From JAMCZC01 sp964364925 (GTDB lineage Bacteria; Patescibacteriota; Microgenomatia; Levybacterales; UBA12049), in contig CAYIOB010000045.1 in the NCBI GenBank assembly GCA_964364925.1, positions 1 through 6,624 of the forward strand: a stretch of DNA of 6,624 bases, written 5' to 3'. The translations under genes were made by a program, and so were the position numbers. The notes under the pieces were generated by a model that was not told the origin of the DNA, made no database searches, and saw nothing but the letters and a program-made list of their open reading frames with translations. Below, piece after piece: positions 6,289-6,624 of this stretch (position 1 is its first letter; every line of letters begins with the position of its first letter).

Positions 6289-6296
6289 ATATTAAA

Positions 6297-6365
6297 ATAT
6301 TGCTGAATTGTTGAATTGCTTTATTGTTTCTTTAGCAATTTAACAATATAACAATCTAGCAATTA
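6297..6365. repeat. quasi-palindromic array of 8-bp units between nrdR and nrdJ
   Basis: On the plus strand four 8-bp units of form nnATTGYT run from 6297 to 6328, a 5-nt centre TCTTT follows, and four units of the reverse complement form ARCAATnn run from 6334 to 6365. The units vary in the two outer bases and in C/T at one position. Folded, units 1 with 8 and 2 with 7 match at the core, 4 with 5 pairs with one G-U, and 3 with 6 has one mismatch. The array fills most of the spacer and ends 8 bp from the nrdJ start. It lacks the T tract of a terminator; role unknown. Confidence 0.65.
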
Positions 6366-6371
6366 CTTAAC

Positions 6372-6624
6372 CTATTTAATAAGCCTTTTTACTTCTTTTT
6401 CAAAATCTTCTACGTCAACAAATCTTCTGAAAACACTGGAAAATCTTATGTATGCAACTTTATCTATTTTTTTAAGTCTGGTTGCAACCAACTGTCCTAT
6501 CTTTTTGCTTTCTACTTCAACACCCGACTCGCCTCTTAATTCCCTTTCAACTTCCGTTACTATTCTTTCTATATCATCAAGCGATACTTTTGTTTTTTCG
6601 CAAGATCTGATTATTCCATTTTTT
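6372..6624 (-). CDS. nrdR: transcriptional repressor NrdR, C-terminal part (start lies beyond the window)
   Basis: The frame read from 6623 gives 83 residues ending at TAG 6372-6374. They match the second half of the NrdR ATP-cone domain: a helical stretch with LDDIERIVTEVERELR, then KKIGQLVATRLKKIDKVAYI and RFSSVFRRFVDVEDF, the family signature at the C-terminus. NrdR is normally about 150 residues with an N-terminal zinc ribbon that binds DNA and an ATP cone that senses ATP/dATP; the zinc ribbon and cone start lie outside the window. The family represses ribonucleotide reductase genes at NrdR boxes. It stands 83 bp upstream of nrdJ on the same strand, the expected context. No NrdR box is seen before nrdJ; the only good match in the window is at 3044-3065. 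Confidence 0.93.
   Translation of the reverse strand, partial: KNGIIRSCEKTKVSLDDIERIVTEVERELRGESGVEVESKKIGQLVATRLKKIDKVAYIRFSSVFRRFVDVEDFEKEVKRLIK

Noticed and set aside
6297..6365. CRISPR-like array
   Set aside because: Units are 8 bp, degenerate and without spacers, and no cas genes are present.
6289..6371. NrdR box in front of nrdJ
   Set aside because: No sequence here fits the core CwAtATaTwG; the palindromic look comes from the ATTGYT repeat array.
1..6624. Recoded TGA (glycine) as in some Patescibacteria
   Set aside because: All genes read through with the standard code and none contains an internal TGA.

Overview
The window is a compact run of genes that all read on the minus strand, so transcription goes from position 6624 towards position 1. 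The protein types, the near absence of Shine-Dalgarno sites, the AT-rich spacers made of short degenerate repeats, and a type-IV-secretion-like ATPase with a short membrane anchor suggest a Candidate Phyla Radiation (Patescibacteria, perhaps Microgenomates-like) bacterium. This placement is inferred from memory of such genomes and was not tested. The standard genetic code fits: no gene has an internal TGA, and the six stops seen are TAA or TAG.

Right part (6624 to 3219): a deoxyribonucleotide module. It holds the C-terminal part of the repressor NrdR, a complete adenosylcobalamin-dependent class II ribonucleotide reductase (NrdJ, 818 aa), and a PduO-type cob(I)alamin adenosyltransferase (180 aa) that makes the cofactor NrdJ needs. 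Two short spacers inside this module are built of tandem repeats: a quasi-palindromic array with 8-bp period between nrdR and nrdJ, and a 7-bp array between nrdJ and pduO.

Middle part (3218 to 2927): a structured leader with the conserved core of a cobalamin riboswitch. It is followed by a perfect 22-bp palindrome whose centre matches the NrdR-box consensus, then two hairpins with similar arms, and finally a terminator-like hairpin. The 3' arm of that last hairpin carries the Shine-Dalgarno sequence, and its T7 tract runs straight into the start codon of the next gene.

Left part (2926 to 1): an unrecognised 418-aa protein with a six-cysteine tail, under the riboswitch; a 50-aa zinc-ribbon-like protein with three CxxC pairs, only 3 nt downstream and in the same frame; a candidate extended -10 promoter 8 nt before the ATG of a low-complexity 135-aa protein; and the first 347 aa of a membrane-anchored ATPase of the type IV secretion/DNA transfer kind.

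The most interesting point is that the B12-sensing leader, which also carries an NrdR-box-like palindrome, stands before an unknown gene and not before a known B12 or RNR gene, directly after the genes for B12-dependent dNTP synthesis. This makes the 418-aa/50-aa pair candidates for an undescribed role in corrinoid or dNTP physiology.
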